Below, piece after piece: positions 1 through 9,024 of a stretch of DNA of 64,000 nucleotides. Below the pieces are notes generated by a model that made no database searches, was not told the origin of the DNA, and worked only from the letters and a program-made list of their open reading frames with translations. How positions within the stretch are numbered: position 1 is the stretch's first letter; every line of letters begins with the position of its first letter. A program made the position numbers and the translations under genes. The DNA is from Chryseobacterium shigense (lineage in GTDB: Bacteria; Bacteroidota; Bacteroidia; Flavobacteriales; Weeksellaceae): contig NZ_FTNY01000002.1 in NCBI RefSeq assembly GCF_900156575.1, forward strand, positions 434,001 to 498,000, in the 5' to 3' direction.

Positions 1-527
1 TTAGATTGGTTATTCCACAGTCTTCCATTGATTGCCTGATTCGTTTCAATCTTCCGGTAGATCATTATTACTACAGCCTTTTTTGGCATTTTGACAACGA
101 TTTTCTTGAAGTATTTTATAATGAAAAATTTATCCAAGGGATTGTAGACCGCTATCAGAAAGTATATGGTGCAGATGCGGATTTAAAAAACTTACAGGAT
201 CAATTGGACGAGGCAAAATTTGAATTCAGTCTCAGGAATGATTCCTTTCACAGCAATACTATGGATTTTGATCTTATCGATCAATGCTATGCTGAATTTA
301 AAGCTTCCGGTGAAGAACTTATGATCACGCTTAATTTCGATTACGAGAATCTGATCCTTAACACAGAACTGAAAGGATATGTAGGTCAGAATTATCCCAG
401 TTTTAATGGACTTTATAAAACAACGGCCGGCATACAATATAAACAGCTGGAAGATTTTAAATTACTGGAAGATATTATCCAAAATTTACTGGATAATAAA
501 GAGAAAAATAAGAACTTTCCTTTTTAA
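1..527 (+). CDS. Hypothetical protein, 5' end cut by window edge
   Basis: The frame is open from the first bases of the window (the TTG at position 6 is preceded by a sense codon), so this is probably the C-terminal part of a longer protein whose start lies outside. The visible part is about 173 residues, soluble, acidic and rich in aromatic residues, with a DFDYENL-like beta-strand stretch and a lysine/asparagine-rich end (KEKNKNFPF). I see no signal peptide, membrane segment or catalytic motif and do not recognise a family. It lies 34 bp before the ATP-grasp gene on the same strand, so the two could be cotranscribed. Confidence 0.6.
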   Translation, partial: RLVIPQSSIDCLIRFNLPVDHYYYSLFWHFDNDFLEVFYNEKFIQGIVDRYQKVYGADADLKNLQDQLDEAKFEFSLRNDSFHSNTMDFDLIDQCYAEFKASGEELMITLNFDYENLILNTELKGYVGQNYPSFNGLYKTTAGIQYKQLEDFKLLEDIIQNLLDNKEKNKNFPF

Positions 528-561
528 CAGAATCTGAGCTTAGAAATAAAAAACAGGACAC

Positions 562-1293
562 ATGAAAAATATAATAGCGCTTTCTCCCATGTATACGGAA
601 GACAGCAACAATCTGAAAAAGGCGTCCATCCATTCGCCTTACGAACTGAATCGTTTTAATGCCAAATGGAATGTTCCGGAAGAGTTCCGGGTAGATGTTA
701 TTGCGGTGTATGGTGAAGATATTTATGCCGAGATTGTTGCCGATCAGTGTGGACTTACGCTGATGAAACCTGATGACAACTGGCTTTCCCTTATTTCTGA
801 AGACTTTACAAAACGTAAAATTTCTTACGGGCAGATGAAGGACTACGTTGATCAGGAAAATATTTTTATTAAATGTTCTGATTTTAAAAGTTTCAAGGCC
901 GGAGTTTATCAAAAAGTTACAGATATCAAAGGTTTTGATACGGTAGATCTCAATTCTACGGTTTTCACATCAGAAGTTGTGGAGTGGCAACTGGAAGTGA
1001 GATGCTTTGTTTTACACGGTGAACTCAAAACCTATTCTTCCTATTGGCGGAACGATGCATTTGATATGAATCCGCTTTCAGAGCAGGAAGAAAATGATCT
1101 ATTTGTATTTTTTGATTCGTTTATCAGAAAGTACGCTTCTACCCTTCCGGCAGCTATTGTTTTGGACTTTGGGGTTATCAAAGAAAAAGGCTGGGCTTTG
1201 ATCGAAGCGAATCCGGCCTGGTGCTCAGGTTTGTATGCCTGTGATGCGGAAAAAGCGCTGGAGGTGATTGTGGAGAGTTGTGTGAAGAATTAA
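562..1293 (+). CDS. ATP-grasp domain protein (R2K/DUF4343-like)
   Basis: A 243-residue soluble protein. The C-terminal half carries what looks like an ATP-grasp core: EVRCFVLHGEL around residues 147-157 (nucleotide-binding strand) and DFGVIKEKGWALIEANPAWC around residues 202-221, where the acidic residue and the EANPAW segment match the metal/ATP-binding end of small stand-alone ATP-grasp enzymes (R2K clade, DUF4343). Such enzymes form carboxylate-amine bonds or modify peptides, but the substrate here is unknown. It follows the cut-off gene by 34 bp and is followed by a terminator-like hairpin at 1353-1390. The ATG at 562 has no good upstream alternative. Family is fairly sure, reaction unknown. 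Confidence 0.75.
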   Translation: MKNIIALSPMYTEDSNNLKKASIHSPYELNRFNAKWNVPEEFRVDVIAVYGEDIYAEIVADQCGLTLMKPDDNWLSLISEDFTKRKISYGQMKDYVDQENIFIKCSDFKSFKAGVYQKVTDIKGFDTVDLNSTVFTSEVVEWQLEVRCFVLHGELKTYSSYWRNDAFDMNPLSEQEENDLFVFFDSFIRKYASTLPAAIVLDFGVIKEKGWALIEANPAWCSGLYACDAEKALEVIVESCVKN

Positions 1294-1352
1294 ACACCTT
1301 TCTTAAATTCTATTTATCGAAATCAATGGAAGGAGTAATAAAGTATTATATT

Positions 1353-1390
1353 AAAGCTCTGGAAAACTAATGTTTTTTTAGAGCTTTTTT
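1353..1390 (+). terminator. Rho-independent terminator after ATP-grasp gene
   Basis: AAAGCTCT at 1353-1360 pairs with AGAGCTTT at 1380-1387; the A-rich and T-rich loop flanks can extend the stem and a T run closes the element. Confidence 0.6.
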
Positions 1391-1414
1391 AACTATCACG
1401 GATTGACTATATAA

Positions 1415-1834
1415 ATGATAATTATTATGTGTACACCCAATAATGAAATAAAGTTTTGCACCTGTATCGAAGGAAACATACATGACATAAAGGATATTTA
1501 TATCTGGATTTTAAATAGATATGAGGGCTCGAAAGCATCATCAAGACTTGGGAAAATCATGATTATTACTAAGGATCTTGAGAATGGTATATCTATAAAA
1601 AATATCACCGCAAAATTAAATACAGAAAATATTTTCGATTTTGATTATACTCCTCAGGAAAAGGATACTTTAGATATTAGTTTTAATGCAAAAAACCGCG
1701 ATGAATATAAATATTTCACACTTATATTTAAAGACAAAACTTGGCAGGAAGGTAGAAATCCAGTTTTCACAACCATTAGTAAAGATATAGCAAAAGGAGA
1801 AATACAAATCATATACAAAGAAGAAAATACATGA
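1415..1834 (+). CDS. Hypothetical protein (139 aa)
   Basis: A small soluble protein without signal peptide, membrane segment or recognised motif. An in-frame ATG four codons downstream (1427) is an alternative start. The sequence alternates beta-type stretches (IKFCTCIEG, YKYFTLIFKDK) and is AT-rich. Its stop overlaps the A of an ATG at 1831, but that frame closes after five codons; the next frame (1835) gives a 44-residue ORF that may be a coupled gene. Function unknown. Confidence 0.55.
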   Translation: MIIIMCTPNNEIKFCTCIEGNIHDIKDIYIWILNRYEGSKASSRLGKIMIITKDLENGISIKNITAKLNTENIFDFDYTPQEKDTLDISFNAKNRDEYKYFTLIFKDKTWQEGRNPVFTTISKDIAKGEIQIIYKEENT

Positions 1835-1969
1835 ATGATGAATTATAAAATATCATTTCAGGAAAGAGCTAGGTTAGGCATGGATATGCTATCCAAGAAG
1901 TCTCCCGTTACTTTAGAGCAAGCAAAAAGTCAGGCCAGACTCTGGAAAAGGAAAGCAGATCAAAAGTGA
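1835..1969 (+). CDS. Small basic ORF (44 aa), possibly coupled to upstream gene
   Basis: Starts directly after the stop of the 139-residue gene (tandem ATG ATG at 1835 and 1838) and encodes 44 residues, basic and probably helical, with an LSKKSPVTLEQAKSQARLWK stretch. The tight spacing suggests translational coupling and therefore a real gene, but it could also be a decayed C-terminus of a larger protein. I do not recognise a family. Confidence 0.4.
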   Translation: MMNYKISFQERARLGMDMLSKKSPVTLEQAKSQARLWKRKADQK

Positions 1970-2032
1970 AGAAACAATGCTTATAAATCAAAACAACTTC
2001 CAAATTAACGTTATTTTAGAAGATCTCCATCA

Positions 2033-3091
2033 ATGACCATCCAAGACTTAAAAACCAACAACCTCATCCTCTTCGAAGCCATCTCCGGCAGCCGCGCTTT
2101 CGGGTTGGCCACAGAAAATTCGGATACGGATATCCGTGGGGTTTATTATCTGCCGAAAAAAGATTTTTTCGGACTGAATTATATCCCGCAGATTTCTAAT
2201 GAAACCAATGATATTACCTATTATGAGATTGGCAGATTGGTAGAACTTCTGCAGAAAAACAACCCCAATATTCTTGAAATGCTGGCAAGTCCGGAAGAAT
2301 GTATCCTGCACAAAGATCCGTTGATGGATTTGCTGCGTACGGAAGATTTTTTATCTAAATTATGTAAAGATACCTTTGCAGGATATGCTATTTCACAAAT
2401 TAAAAAAGCGAAAGGGCTCAACAAAAAAATCCTTAATCCCATTGAAAAAGAAAGAAAATCTGTTCTGGATTTCTGCCACATTCTGGAAAATCAGGGATCG
2501 GTTCCTTTGAAGAAATGGCTCACCGACAACGCAAAATTTCACGAAAAATGCGGACTGATCAGCATCGGGAATACAAAAGGGATGCACGCCCTGTTTTATG
2601 ATGAGTCCGGAACTTTGGGCTATAGGGGAATTATTCAGCATGAAGAAGCCAATCAGGTGTCTCTGTCTTCCGTTCCTAAGGATGAGAACCCCCTAGTTTA
2701 TCTTTCATGCAATCTGGACGCCTACTCCACTTATTGCAAAGACTATAAGGAATACTGGAAATGGGTGTCTGAACGTAACGAAGACCGCTATAACGTCAAT
2801 CAGCAGCACGGCCAGAATTATGACAGCAAGAATATGATGCATACCATCCGCCTTTTGCAGTCGTGTGAGCATATTTTTAAGACAAACTCTTTACAGATCC
2901 GCGTAGACAACAGAGAGGAATTGCTTGATATCAAAGCCGGAAACTGGTCTTATGAAAAAGTAATGCAAAAAGCTGAAGATCTGATAGATTCGATAGAACA
3001 TGAGCATCCAACTTCTCTGCTTCCTGACAGTCCGGATCTAAAAGAGACGGAAAAAATCTTAATAGAAATACGCGAAAAATTATACTGCTAG
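2033..3091 (+). CDS. Predicted nucleotidyltransferase, YcgL/COG3541 type
   Basis: A 352-residue soluble protein. The N-terminus has the DNA-polymerase-beta superfamily signature GSRAFGLATENSDTDIRG (residues about 19-36): the GS pair binds nucleotide phosphate and the SDTD aspartates bind metal. YLP follows, as in the YcgL/COG3541 group. The remainder is helical and contains the conserved RLLQSCEHIF and RVDNREELLDIKAG segments. Members are predicted nucleotidyltransferases with unproven substrates, sometimes encoded near phage or defence loci; nothing here shows a partner. The ATG at 2033 sits just before the glycine-serine motif, as expected, and the gene looks single. Confidence 0.85.
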   Translation: MTIQDLKTNNLILFEAISGSRAFGLATENSDTDIRGVYYLPKKDFFGLNYIPQISNETNDITYYEIGRLVELLQKNNPNILEMLASPEECILHKDPLMDLLRTEDFLSKLCKDTFAGYAISQIKKAKGLNKKILNPIEKERKSVLDFCHILENQGSVPLKKWLTDNAKFHEKCGLISIGNTKGMHALFYDESGTLGYRGIIQHEEANQVSLSSVPKDENPLVYLSCNLDAYSTYCKDYKEYWKWVSERNEDRYNVNQQHGQNYDSKNMMHTIRLLQSCEHIFKTNSLQIRVDNREELLDIKAGNWSYEKVMQKAEDLIDSIEHEHPTSLLPDSPDLKETEKILIEIREKLYC

Positions 3092-3161
3092 TTTTCAATC
3101 TTAATATTCTTAATAACTCAATTTCACCTTAATGGTTTAAAAAAAATTAGGAATATTAAGG

Positions 3162-3506
3162 TTATTTTTTCTTTGATGCTTTAGCTATTGCATTGTAATC
3201 CAGGCCTATTTTTATCCAGAATTCAAAATCAGCCTGTTTTTGAAATCCTATAGGTTCCACATAGCAATATCCTTTGAGCTGCTTTCCTTTCATGATCATG
3301 GGAAGAAAACCTGTTCTTTCTGAAACTTCCTCTTCCAGATCAGGGTCATAACGGCACATAAGATGATCATGGCTTATATTAATGCACATTTTATCATTGA
3401 CCAAAAATGCTAATCCACTGAACATTTTCTTTTCCTTAATTTCAAGATCAGAAATTTCCGAAAGCCGTTCACGAACTCTGTCCGCCAGTTCAATATTATA
3501 TGCCAT
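3162..3506 (-). CDS. TfoX/Sxy N-terminal domain protein
   Basis: About 114 residues from the preferred ATG (3506), which gives MAYNIELADRVRERLS; a start six codons upstream is possible but adds non-conserved residues. It matches the TfoX N-terminal domain: a helix, then KKMFSGLAFLVNDKM, then MCRYDPDLEEEV, MKGKQLKGYCYVEP and a terminal helix with lysine-rich tail. In gammaproteobacteria the full TfoX regulates competence, but stand-alone N-terminal domains in Bacteroidota have no established role. It faces the nucleotidyltransferase gene tail to tail across 70 bp. Confidence 0.85.
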   Translation of the reverse strand: MAYNIELADRVRERLSEISDLEIKEKKMFSGLAFLVNDKMCINISHDHLMCRYDPDLEEEVSERTGFLPMIMKGKQLKGYCYVEPIGFQKQADFEFWIKIGLDYNAIAKASKKK

Positions 3507-3620
3507 GAGAAATAATTTTATCATTTAAATTTAGGCAAAAAACATAGTAAACAACGCCTATTTTTTTATTTTCAAATTCCATTTAAGATTCAGTAAATAT
3601 TTTTTTATTTAAAATAATTA

Positions 3621-3649
3621 TTGTTTTACGATAATTAATTATACATTTG
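3621..3649 (+). promoter_or_regulatory. Flavobacterial promoter for DUF2975/XRE pair
   Basis: TTG at 3621-3623 and TACATTTG (TAnnTTTG) at 3642-3649, spacer 18 bp. The inferred transcript starts near 3655, which leaves almost no leader before the ATG at 3660 and favours the ATG at 3672. Confidence 0.65.
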
Positions 3650-3671
3650 CAATAGTTAAATGATTATTGCC

Positions 3672-4187
3672 ATGAACCAGACCAAAATTATTGCGAAGAT
3701 TCTGTACTACATTTGTATCGTACTCTCGGCGGGGTATCTGATCACTTTTGTCTATTCAATGGTATGCCTGCTCACCGGTTTTGCAATTACCCCGTATAAG
3801 GATAATATGTTTTTGCATATCAACTATCCTTTTACAGAGCAGTCGTTTCTGAATATTGAACGTAGCTGCTCTTATATCATCTTCTCATTCTTACTGGTTT
3901 TAATTTCCTACGGGATTTTTTTCTGGCTTTCGGCAAAGGTTTTCAAAGTATTTTTTCAGTCAAAACTGTTTACAAAAGAAAATATACTTCAGCTTACGAG
4001 ATTTTACCTGTATAATATTTTCATTCCACTTCCGATAGTTATCATAGCAAGTTTCTTTGTGGAGGTAGAAAGTATGATCTGGGGACTGGTGTTTATTCAC
4101 TTTATACTTGGAATTTTCTGTCTGTTTCTTGCGAATATCTTCAGGCAAGGGCTACATTTGCAAAACGAACAAGACCTATTTATATAA
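3672..4187 (+). CDS. DUF2975 membrane protein
   Basis: A 171-residue integral membrane protein with four predicted hydrophobic segments, matching the DUF2975 family. The in-frame ATG at 3660 lies only about 11 bases behind the promoter box, so the ATG at 3672 (MNQTKIIAK) is preferred. It overlaps the following XRE regulator by one base (TAATG at 4186-4190), an arrangement typical of DUF2975/YozG pairs. Such pairs are thought to form a membrane protein plus cognate HTH regulator module, but what they sense is unknown. Confidence 0.8.
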   Translation: MNQTKIIAKILYYICIVLSAGYLITFVYSMVCLLTGFAITPYKDNMFLHINYPFTEQSFLNIERSCSYIIFSFLLVLISYGIFFWLSAKVFKVFFQSKLFTKENILQLTRFYLYNIFIPLPIVIIASFFVEVESMIWGLVFIHFILGIFCLFLANIFRQGLHLQNEQDLFI

Positions 4188-4390
4188 TGCCGATCATAGT
4201 CAACTTAGATGTCATGCTAGCCAAGCGAAAAATGCAGAGTAAAGAACTGGCAGAAAAATTAGGAATTACCCCTGTAAACCTTTCCATTCTTAAAACCGGA
4301 AAAGCCAAAGGAGTCCGTTTCGATACCCTGGAAGCGATCTGCAAAATTCTTGAATGTCAGCCCGGAGATATTTTGGAGTTTAGGGAATAG
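4187..4390 (+). CDS. XRE-family HTH regulator, YozG-like
   Basis: A 67-residue protein made almost entirely of a Cro/C1-type helix-turn-helix: MLAKRKMQSKELAEKLGIT, then NLSILKTGKAKGVRFDTLEA and CQPGDILEF, the exact layout of YozG-like regulators. The stop-start overlap with the DUF2975 gene shows translational coupling. It probably represses its own operon and may act through the membrane partner (inference). Confidence 0.88.
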   Translation: MPIIVNLDVMLAKRKMQSKELAEKLGITPVNLSILKTGKAKGVRFDTLEAICKILECQPGDILEFRE

Positions 4391-4499
4391 GTTGCGTGGT
4401 GCGTGTTTGAGAATCGGAGAGTTTGAGGATAAATTTTGGTTGTCAGTTGCTGGTTATTAGTTGGATAGTTATTAAGCTAATGAATCATTGTCCTGTATC

Positions 4500-4626
4500 T
4501 AAAATCTTGATTCTTGTCTCTTGTCCCTTGTCTCGAAAATCCACCTTTGACATTCATTCCCTCAGCCTAAAATCTGACATCTGATATCTGATATCTGAAA
4601 TCTGAAATCTGAAATCTAATATCTAC
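4500..4626 (+). repeat. AT-rich intergenic simple repeats
   Basis: The 288-bp gap before the ABC operon holds no ORF. It contains short degenerate repeats: TGTCTCTTGTCCCTTGTCTC near 4515-4534 and an 8-base run of ATCTGATA/ATCTGAAA units from about 4569 to 4620. Such runs are common as dispersed intergenic repeats in related genomes (recollection, not checked). Confidence 0.55.
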
Positions 4627-4680
4627 AAATAAGCAACCACAACGGTCTGCCCTACCCTTCTATTATCCCAACCTTATCAT

Positions 4681-5553
4681 ATGAATACTTTATCTATCAA
4701 CAATCTCAGCCTCATTTACAAAAATGGCTATCAGGCGGTTAAAGAGATATCGCTTGAGATCTGCAATGGCATGTTTGGCTTACTTGGACCGAACGGAGCC
4801 GGAAAATCTTCTTTAATGAAAACCATCGTTGGACTGCAGAAACCCACTTCAGGAACGATCATTTTCAATGGAGCAGATATTTCCCAAGACCCTGATTTCA
4901 TTAAACAAAATCTGGGGTTTCTTCCCCAGGATTTTGGCGTCTATCCGAAAGTTTCCGCGTATGATCTTCTGGAGCATATCGCTGTTTTAAAAGGAATTAC
5001 CAACAGTACGGAGCGTAAAGGACAAATCCTGAGTCTTCTTGAAAAAGTCAATCTTTCGGATTTCAGAAAAAAAGAAGTTCATACTTTTTCCGGAGGCATG
5101 AAACAGCGTTTCGGGGTGGCACAGGCTCTTTTGGGGAATCCCAAGATCATTATTGTAGATGAACCGACTGCTGGCCTTGATCCTGAAGAGCGTAACCGTT
5201 TCAATTCTCTTCTGAATGACATCAGCAAAGAGGTTATCGTTATTCTTTCAACCCATTTGGTGGAAGATGTCCGGAATTTATGCTCGGAAATGGCTGTTAT
5301 GAATAATGGACAGATTCTACGACAAGGAAAACCGGCAGAACTAATTTCCGAGCTGGAAAACAGAATCTGGTCTAAACCAATTGACAAAAACGAACTGGAA
5401 AATTACCTTTCCTGTTATGACATCATCAGCCGCCAGCTGATCGAAAGAGAACTTCACATTACTGTATTTTCGGAAGAACAGCCAAGAGGTTTCATTGCCG
5501 TCACTCCCCTTCTGGAACACGTTTACTTCCATACCCTCACCCAAAAACCTTAA
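4681..5553 (+). CDS. ABC transporter ATP-binding protein
   Basis: A 290-residue ATPase with all core motifs: Walker A GPNGAGKSS (residues 36-44), a Q-loop near LPQDFG (81-86), signature FSGGMK (136-141), Walker B IIIVDEP (156-162) and H-loop His192. The C-terminal 80 residues form a small accessory domain. It ends 2 bp before the permease/M1-peptidase gene and certainly forms one transporter with it. The pair resembles multidrug/bacitracin-type exporters of the ABC-2 group; the substrate is unknown. A 290-bp gap with simple repeats precedes it and I see no clear promoter there. Confidence 0.92.
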   Translation: MNTLSINNLSLIYKNGYQAVKEISLEICNGMFGLLGPNGAGKSSLMKTIVGLQKPTSGTIIFNGADISQDPDFIKQNLGFLPQDFGVYPKVSAYDLLEHIAVLKGITNSTERKGQILSLLEKVNLSDFRKKEVHTFSGGMKQRFGVAQALLGNPKIIIVDEPTAGLDPEERNRFNSLLNDISKEVIVILSTHLVEDVRNLCSEMAVMNNGQILRQGKPAELISELENRIWSKPIDKNELENYLSCYDIISRQLIERELHITVFSEEQPRGFIAVTPLLEHVYFHTLTQKP

Positions 5554-5555
5554 TC

Positions 5556-8500
5556 ATGAACACCCTATTTTTATTTGAAGCCGGACGCATCACCAAGCAC
5601 TGGCCAGCTTATCTTATAGCCTTTATTCTGATAGGTATCGGAGGCTTTTGCGGCAATACATTCAACCTCACTGTAGGGGAAGGAATCTATCTGAACTCAC
5701 CGTATACCATTGGTTTTATGACAGGAATGATGAGTCTCTCCATTATATTTATTGCGGTTATTTTTGCGGTACAGCTGCTTTTCAAAGACTCAGATTCAAA
5801 ATTTGATGTTTTGCTTTTTTCATTTCCTTTGTCTAGATGGACTTATCTAAATGGGAAATTCAGCATCTATTTTTTACAGACTTTTTTAAGTTTTTTCTTT
5901 TTAATGGCAGGTTTTCTTTCAGGCCAGATCCTGCGGACAGGAAGTGAAATGCAGAGCTATTTCAATGGAGGCTATTACCTGTATCCTGTGCTTATTTTTG
6001 GTCTCATTAATTGTTTTTTTGTATGCAGTTTTCTCTTTTTTATTTCATTGACAGCGAAGAAAAAATTACTGACTGTCGTAGGCGGGCTTCTGCTTTATGT
6101 TCTGTATATGGTCATTTTAGTCTTTTCCAATTCGCCTTTTATGGCAGGAAGTTTACCTCAATCCGTCGAGACTCAGCAATTGTCAGCCCTTGCAGATCCG
6201 TTTGGATTGTCATCTTATTTCTTTGAAGCCAGAACCTATTCTGTTCATCAAAAAAACACTTCAATAGTGTATATGACAGGATATTTGCTCATCAACAGAA
6301 TTATTTTTCTCACGATGGCGGCTTTATTTCTTCTGCTTACCTACCGCTTATTTTGTTTTTCATCGGTTTCTCAACAAAAAGTAAGAAAAACGGCTTCCTA
6401 TGCTGAAAATCAAAGCACTTCTTTGGTTCCTTATAATGGGTCAGCACTGGATTTCGGTAAAAAAAATGCGCTCCGTTCCCTGTTTTCCTTTGCAAAGATT
6501 GATTTACTTTATCTTTTCAGAAGCATCGGTATTCCTGCAGTTTCAATACTTCTGCTTTTCTTCGTAGGAATGGAAATGTATGCCGAGATTGAAAAAGGGA
6601 TCCGTCTTCCGCAGAAGTATGCCAGTTCCGGTCTGATGGCCACCACAATTTCAGAAAACTTTCCGCTGTTCGGATTTCTTCTTGCCGCTTATTTTATTAA
6701 TGATCTATATTGGAGGAGCCGTTCTTCCGGATTTTCTCTGATCGAAGACAGTACTTTCTTTTCAAAATACAAAGTGGCAGGACATTTCATTTCTATTACT
6801 GCTCTGCTTTTTCTTTTGACAACGATCTTAATTACTGAAGGTATTCTGTTTCAGGCGGCTTATCAATATTTCTCTGTCGATTGGACTGCTTATCTGAGTG
6901 TGTTTCTTTTCAACACTTTTCCGTTGGTTCTCTTCTCAGGACTCCTACTGTTCATCAATCATCATATCCGGAATAAATTTATTGCTTTAGGGAGTTCCGT
7001 TCTTATGGTATTTTTGCTGACAGGTCCTGCTTCCGGAAAATTAATTCCTTATCCTCTATTCAGAATATTTTCAGATTTTAAAGGCAGTTACAGTGACTTC
7101 AGCGGATATGGAGTCTATACCTATGCTTTTGCAGAAAGACTTGTATTCGGTGCGGGATTGATTTCATTTTTATGGATGATCAATACTATTGTCAGAGCAA
7201 AAAAAGTTAAACTGGCTCTCTTTATTCCCAGCCTTCTTTTGCTTATTTCAGGGGTTTACGCAGGAACATTTTTCATGAACGGCTATATTCCGAAAAATGA
7301 AGAGCAAACCATCTCAGCAGCGGCTCAGTATGAAAAAGATTGTAAGCAATATGAAAATCTTCCTCAGCCACAAATTACCGATGTGACGACGGAGATTGCA
7401 TTATATCCTTCAGAAAACTCATATCGGATCACCGGAAAATATATCCTGGTCAACTTTACGGATCAGTCTATTGACAAAATCCTTATTAATTTTAATCCGG
7501 ATCTCAAGATTGAATCCGCTATTCTTAGTGCAGGTTCTGAAATAATAAAATTAAACAAAAACACCTCAGAAGTTGAAGTAAAGAAGCCTATTAAGCTTGG
7601 AGAAAAAGCTTATCTGGAATTTCAACTTTCGTATAAATGGTATGCTGTGAACGGACATCAATCCTTTAATGCCATTATAGAAAACGGCTCCTTTATGAGA
7701 ATCAGCAGATATTATCCTACGGTCGGATATCAAAAAGGGGAAGAAATTCAGGATGAACAACGGCGAACGGAGAATCATCTTGCAAAACTTGCAGACTTAA
7801 AAAAGCCGGAAGATCCGGAAGTCTTTGAAAAGGATTTTATCCATCTAGATATGACGGTTTCCACGGAAGACAACCAAACCGCTATTGGTACCGGAGATCT
7901 GGTTAAAAAATGGGAAAAGTCGGGACGAAATTATTTTCAGTACAAAGCGGAAAGTATTCCGTTCCGTTTGGCAGTGTCGTCTGCGGATTATCAAACCAAA
8001 AGTGTCTTGTATAAAGGTATTACGGTGAATATTTTCTACCACAAAAAACATTTCGAAAATGTAGATCACCTCCTTGACAACGCAAAAATTACGCTGGATT
8101 ACTGTGAACAGAATTTTGGAAAATATCCTTTTAAAACGGTCAGTTTTGCTGAAATCTCATCTTTTACCAGAGGATTTGCAGCAACAGCGTATCCGTCTGC
8201 CATCTTTATGCCTGAAGATATGATTTTCCATGCCAATATCAATGCTGATAAAGAGCAGGATGTCATCAATGAGCTTGCAGGACACGAACTGTCTCATTTG
8301 TGGTGGGGAAACAGCCAAATAGACCCTGATAACAGAGAAGGTGACGTGATGCTTACGGAAACCCTGGCCATGTACACCGAAATGATGCTTTACAAAAAAA
8401 TGCACGGCACCAAAAAAATGAAGCAAAGGATCGACATGCATCAGCAAATCTATGACAATGAAAAGGGACTCTCTGAAAACATACCTATTTACAAGGCTAC

Positions 8501-8723
8501 TGGTGATTCTCCGCATATAGCGTATTCAAAAGGCGCTGTAGCCATGGTGAGATTAAGTGAATTGCTTGGCGAAGAGCAGGTAAATAAGGCACTACAGCAT
8601 TTCCTTCAGAACAATCACTATCCCAGAAAACCGTCTTCGGTAGATCTGCTTCATGAATTTTATAAAATCTGCCCTGATGCAGCTACAAAAAAGCAGGTAG
8701 ATACATTATTTAAAACAATATAG
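5556..8723 (+). CDS. ABC-2 type permease fused to M1-family metallopeptidase
   Basis: A 1055-residue two-part protein. The first half has about a dozen hydrophobic segments in two ABC-2-like blocks (residues about 15-275 and 310-570). The second half is an extracytoplasmic region with beta strands followed by a peptidase M1 domain containing the zinc motif HELSH (residues 910-914) followed by WWGN, with the likely third ligand Glu935 in LTETLAMY, and a C-terminal helical tail. The His-to-Glu spacing is x20 rather than the classic x18. It pairs with the ATPase 2 bp upstream. Presumably the peptidase acts on peptides outside the membrane that are handled by the transporter (inference). Confidence 0.88.
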   Translation: MNTLFLFEAGRITKHWPAYLIAFILIGIGGFCGNTFNLTVGEGIYLNSPYTIGFMTGMMSLSIIFIAVIFAVQLLFKDSDSKFDVLLFSFPLSRWTYLNGKFSIYFLQTFLSFFFLMAGFLSGQILRTGSEMQSYFNGGYYLYPVLIFGLINCFFVCSFLFFISLTAKKKLLTVVGGLLLYVLYMVILVFSNSPFMAGSLPQSVETQQLSALADPFGLSSYFFEARTYSVHQKNTSIVYMTGYLLINRIIFLTMAALFLLLTYRLFCFSSVSQQKVRKTASYAENQSTSLVPYNGSALDFGKKNALRSLFSFAKIDLLYLFRSIGIPAVSILLLFFVGMEMYAEIEKGIRLPQKYASSGLMATTISENFPLFGFLLAAYFINDLYWRSRSSGFSLIEDSTFFSKYKVAGHFISITALLFLLTTILITEGILFQAAYQYFSVDWTAYLSVFLFNTFPLVLFSGLLLFINHHIRNKFIALGSSVLMVFLLTGPASGKLIPYPLFRIFSDFKGSYSDFSGYGVYTYAFAERLVFGAGLISFLWMINTIVRAKKVKLALFIPSLLLLISGVYAGTFFMNGYIPKNEEQTISAAAQYEKDCKQYENLPQPQITDVTTEIALYPSENSYRITGKYILVNFTDQSIDKILINFNPDLKIESAILSAGSEIIKLNKNTSEVEVKKPIKLGEKAYLEFQLSYKWYAVNGHQSFNAIIENGSFMRISRYYPTVGYQKGEEIQDEQRRTENHLAKLADLKKPEDPEVFEKDFIHLDMTVSTEDNQTAIGTGDLVKKWEKSGRNYFQYKAESIPFRLAVSSADYQTKSVLYKGITVNIFYHKKHFENVDHLLDNAKITLDYCEQNFGKYPFKTVSFAEISSFTRGFAATAYPSAIFMPEDMIFHANINADKEQDVINELAGHELSHLWWGNSQIDPDNREGDVMLTETLAMYTEMMLYKKMHGTKKMKQRIDMHQQIYDNEKGLSENIPIYKATGDSPHIAYSKGAVAMVRLSELLGEEQVNKALQHFLQNNHYPRKPSSVDLLHEFYKICPDAATKKQVDTLFKTI

Positions 8724-8759
8724 GTCGTCTTTTAAACTGATGATAAAGATTTTATCAGC

Positions 8760-8890
8760 GAAATAAACAGAGCGTAAACTCAGCTCAACTTTGCTGAAAT
8801 CTTCGATTTTCCTGCGTCTTAAAAACATCAATATTTTTCAAACTTTGCGCCCTTGCGTATACCAACAGCCTCTCTTGATCTCATCAGTAA
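8760..8890. repeat. Intergenic sequence resembling a dispersed repeat
   Basis: No supported ORF lies between 8724 and 9024. The stretch with CTTTGCGCCCTTGCG (about 8844-8858) and the preceding AAAAACATC block resembles intergenic repeats with CTTTGCG...TTGCG cores that recur in flavobacterial genomes. This is recollection only; a genome-wide search would settle it. Confidence 0.3.
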
Positions 8891-8970
8891 AAAGAAAAGG
8901 ATTAGGTAAAAAACTTTGCTTAAAAAAGACAGAAACCTATTTCAGGGTTTTACTACTCTATTATTATATC

Positions 8971-8998
8971 AAAAAAAATCCCTCAAATTGAGGGATTT
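8971..8998 (-). terminator. Terminator of pnp
   Basis: AAATCCCTCAA (8976-8986) pairs with TTGAGGGATTT (8988-8998); read on the minus strand the stem is followed by a run of eight T. It lies 27 bp past the pnp stop. Confidence 0.85.
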
Positions 8999-9024
8999 CA
9001 TATATCTATCTAAGATTTTAAATC

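Noticed and set aside
4563..4625. Functional iteron-like repeats or origin
   Set aside because: The ATCTGAT/ATCTGAA units are simple degenerate repeats without dnaA, rep genes or DnaA boxes nearby.
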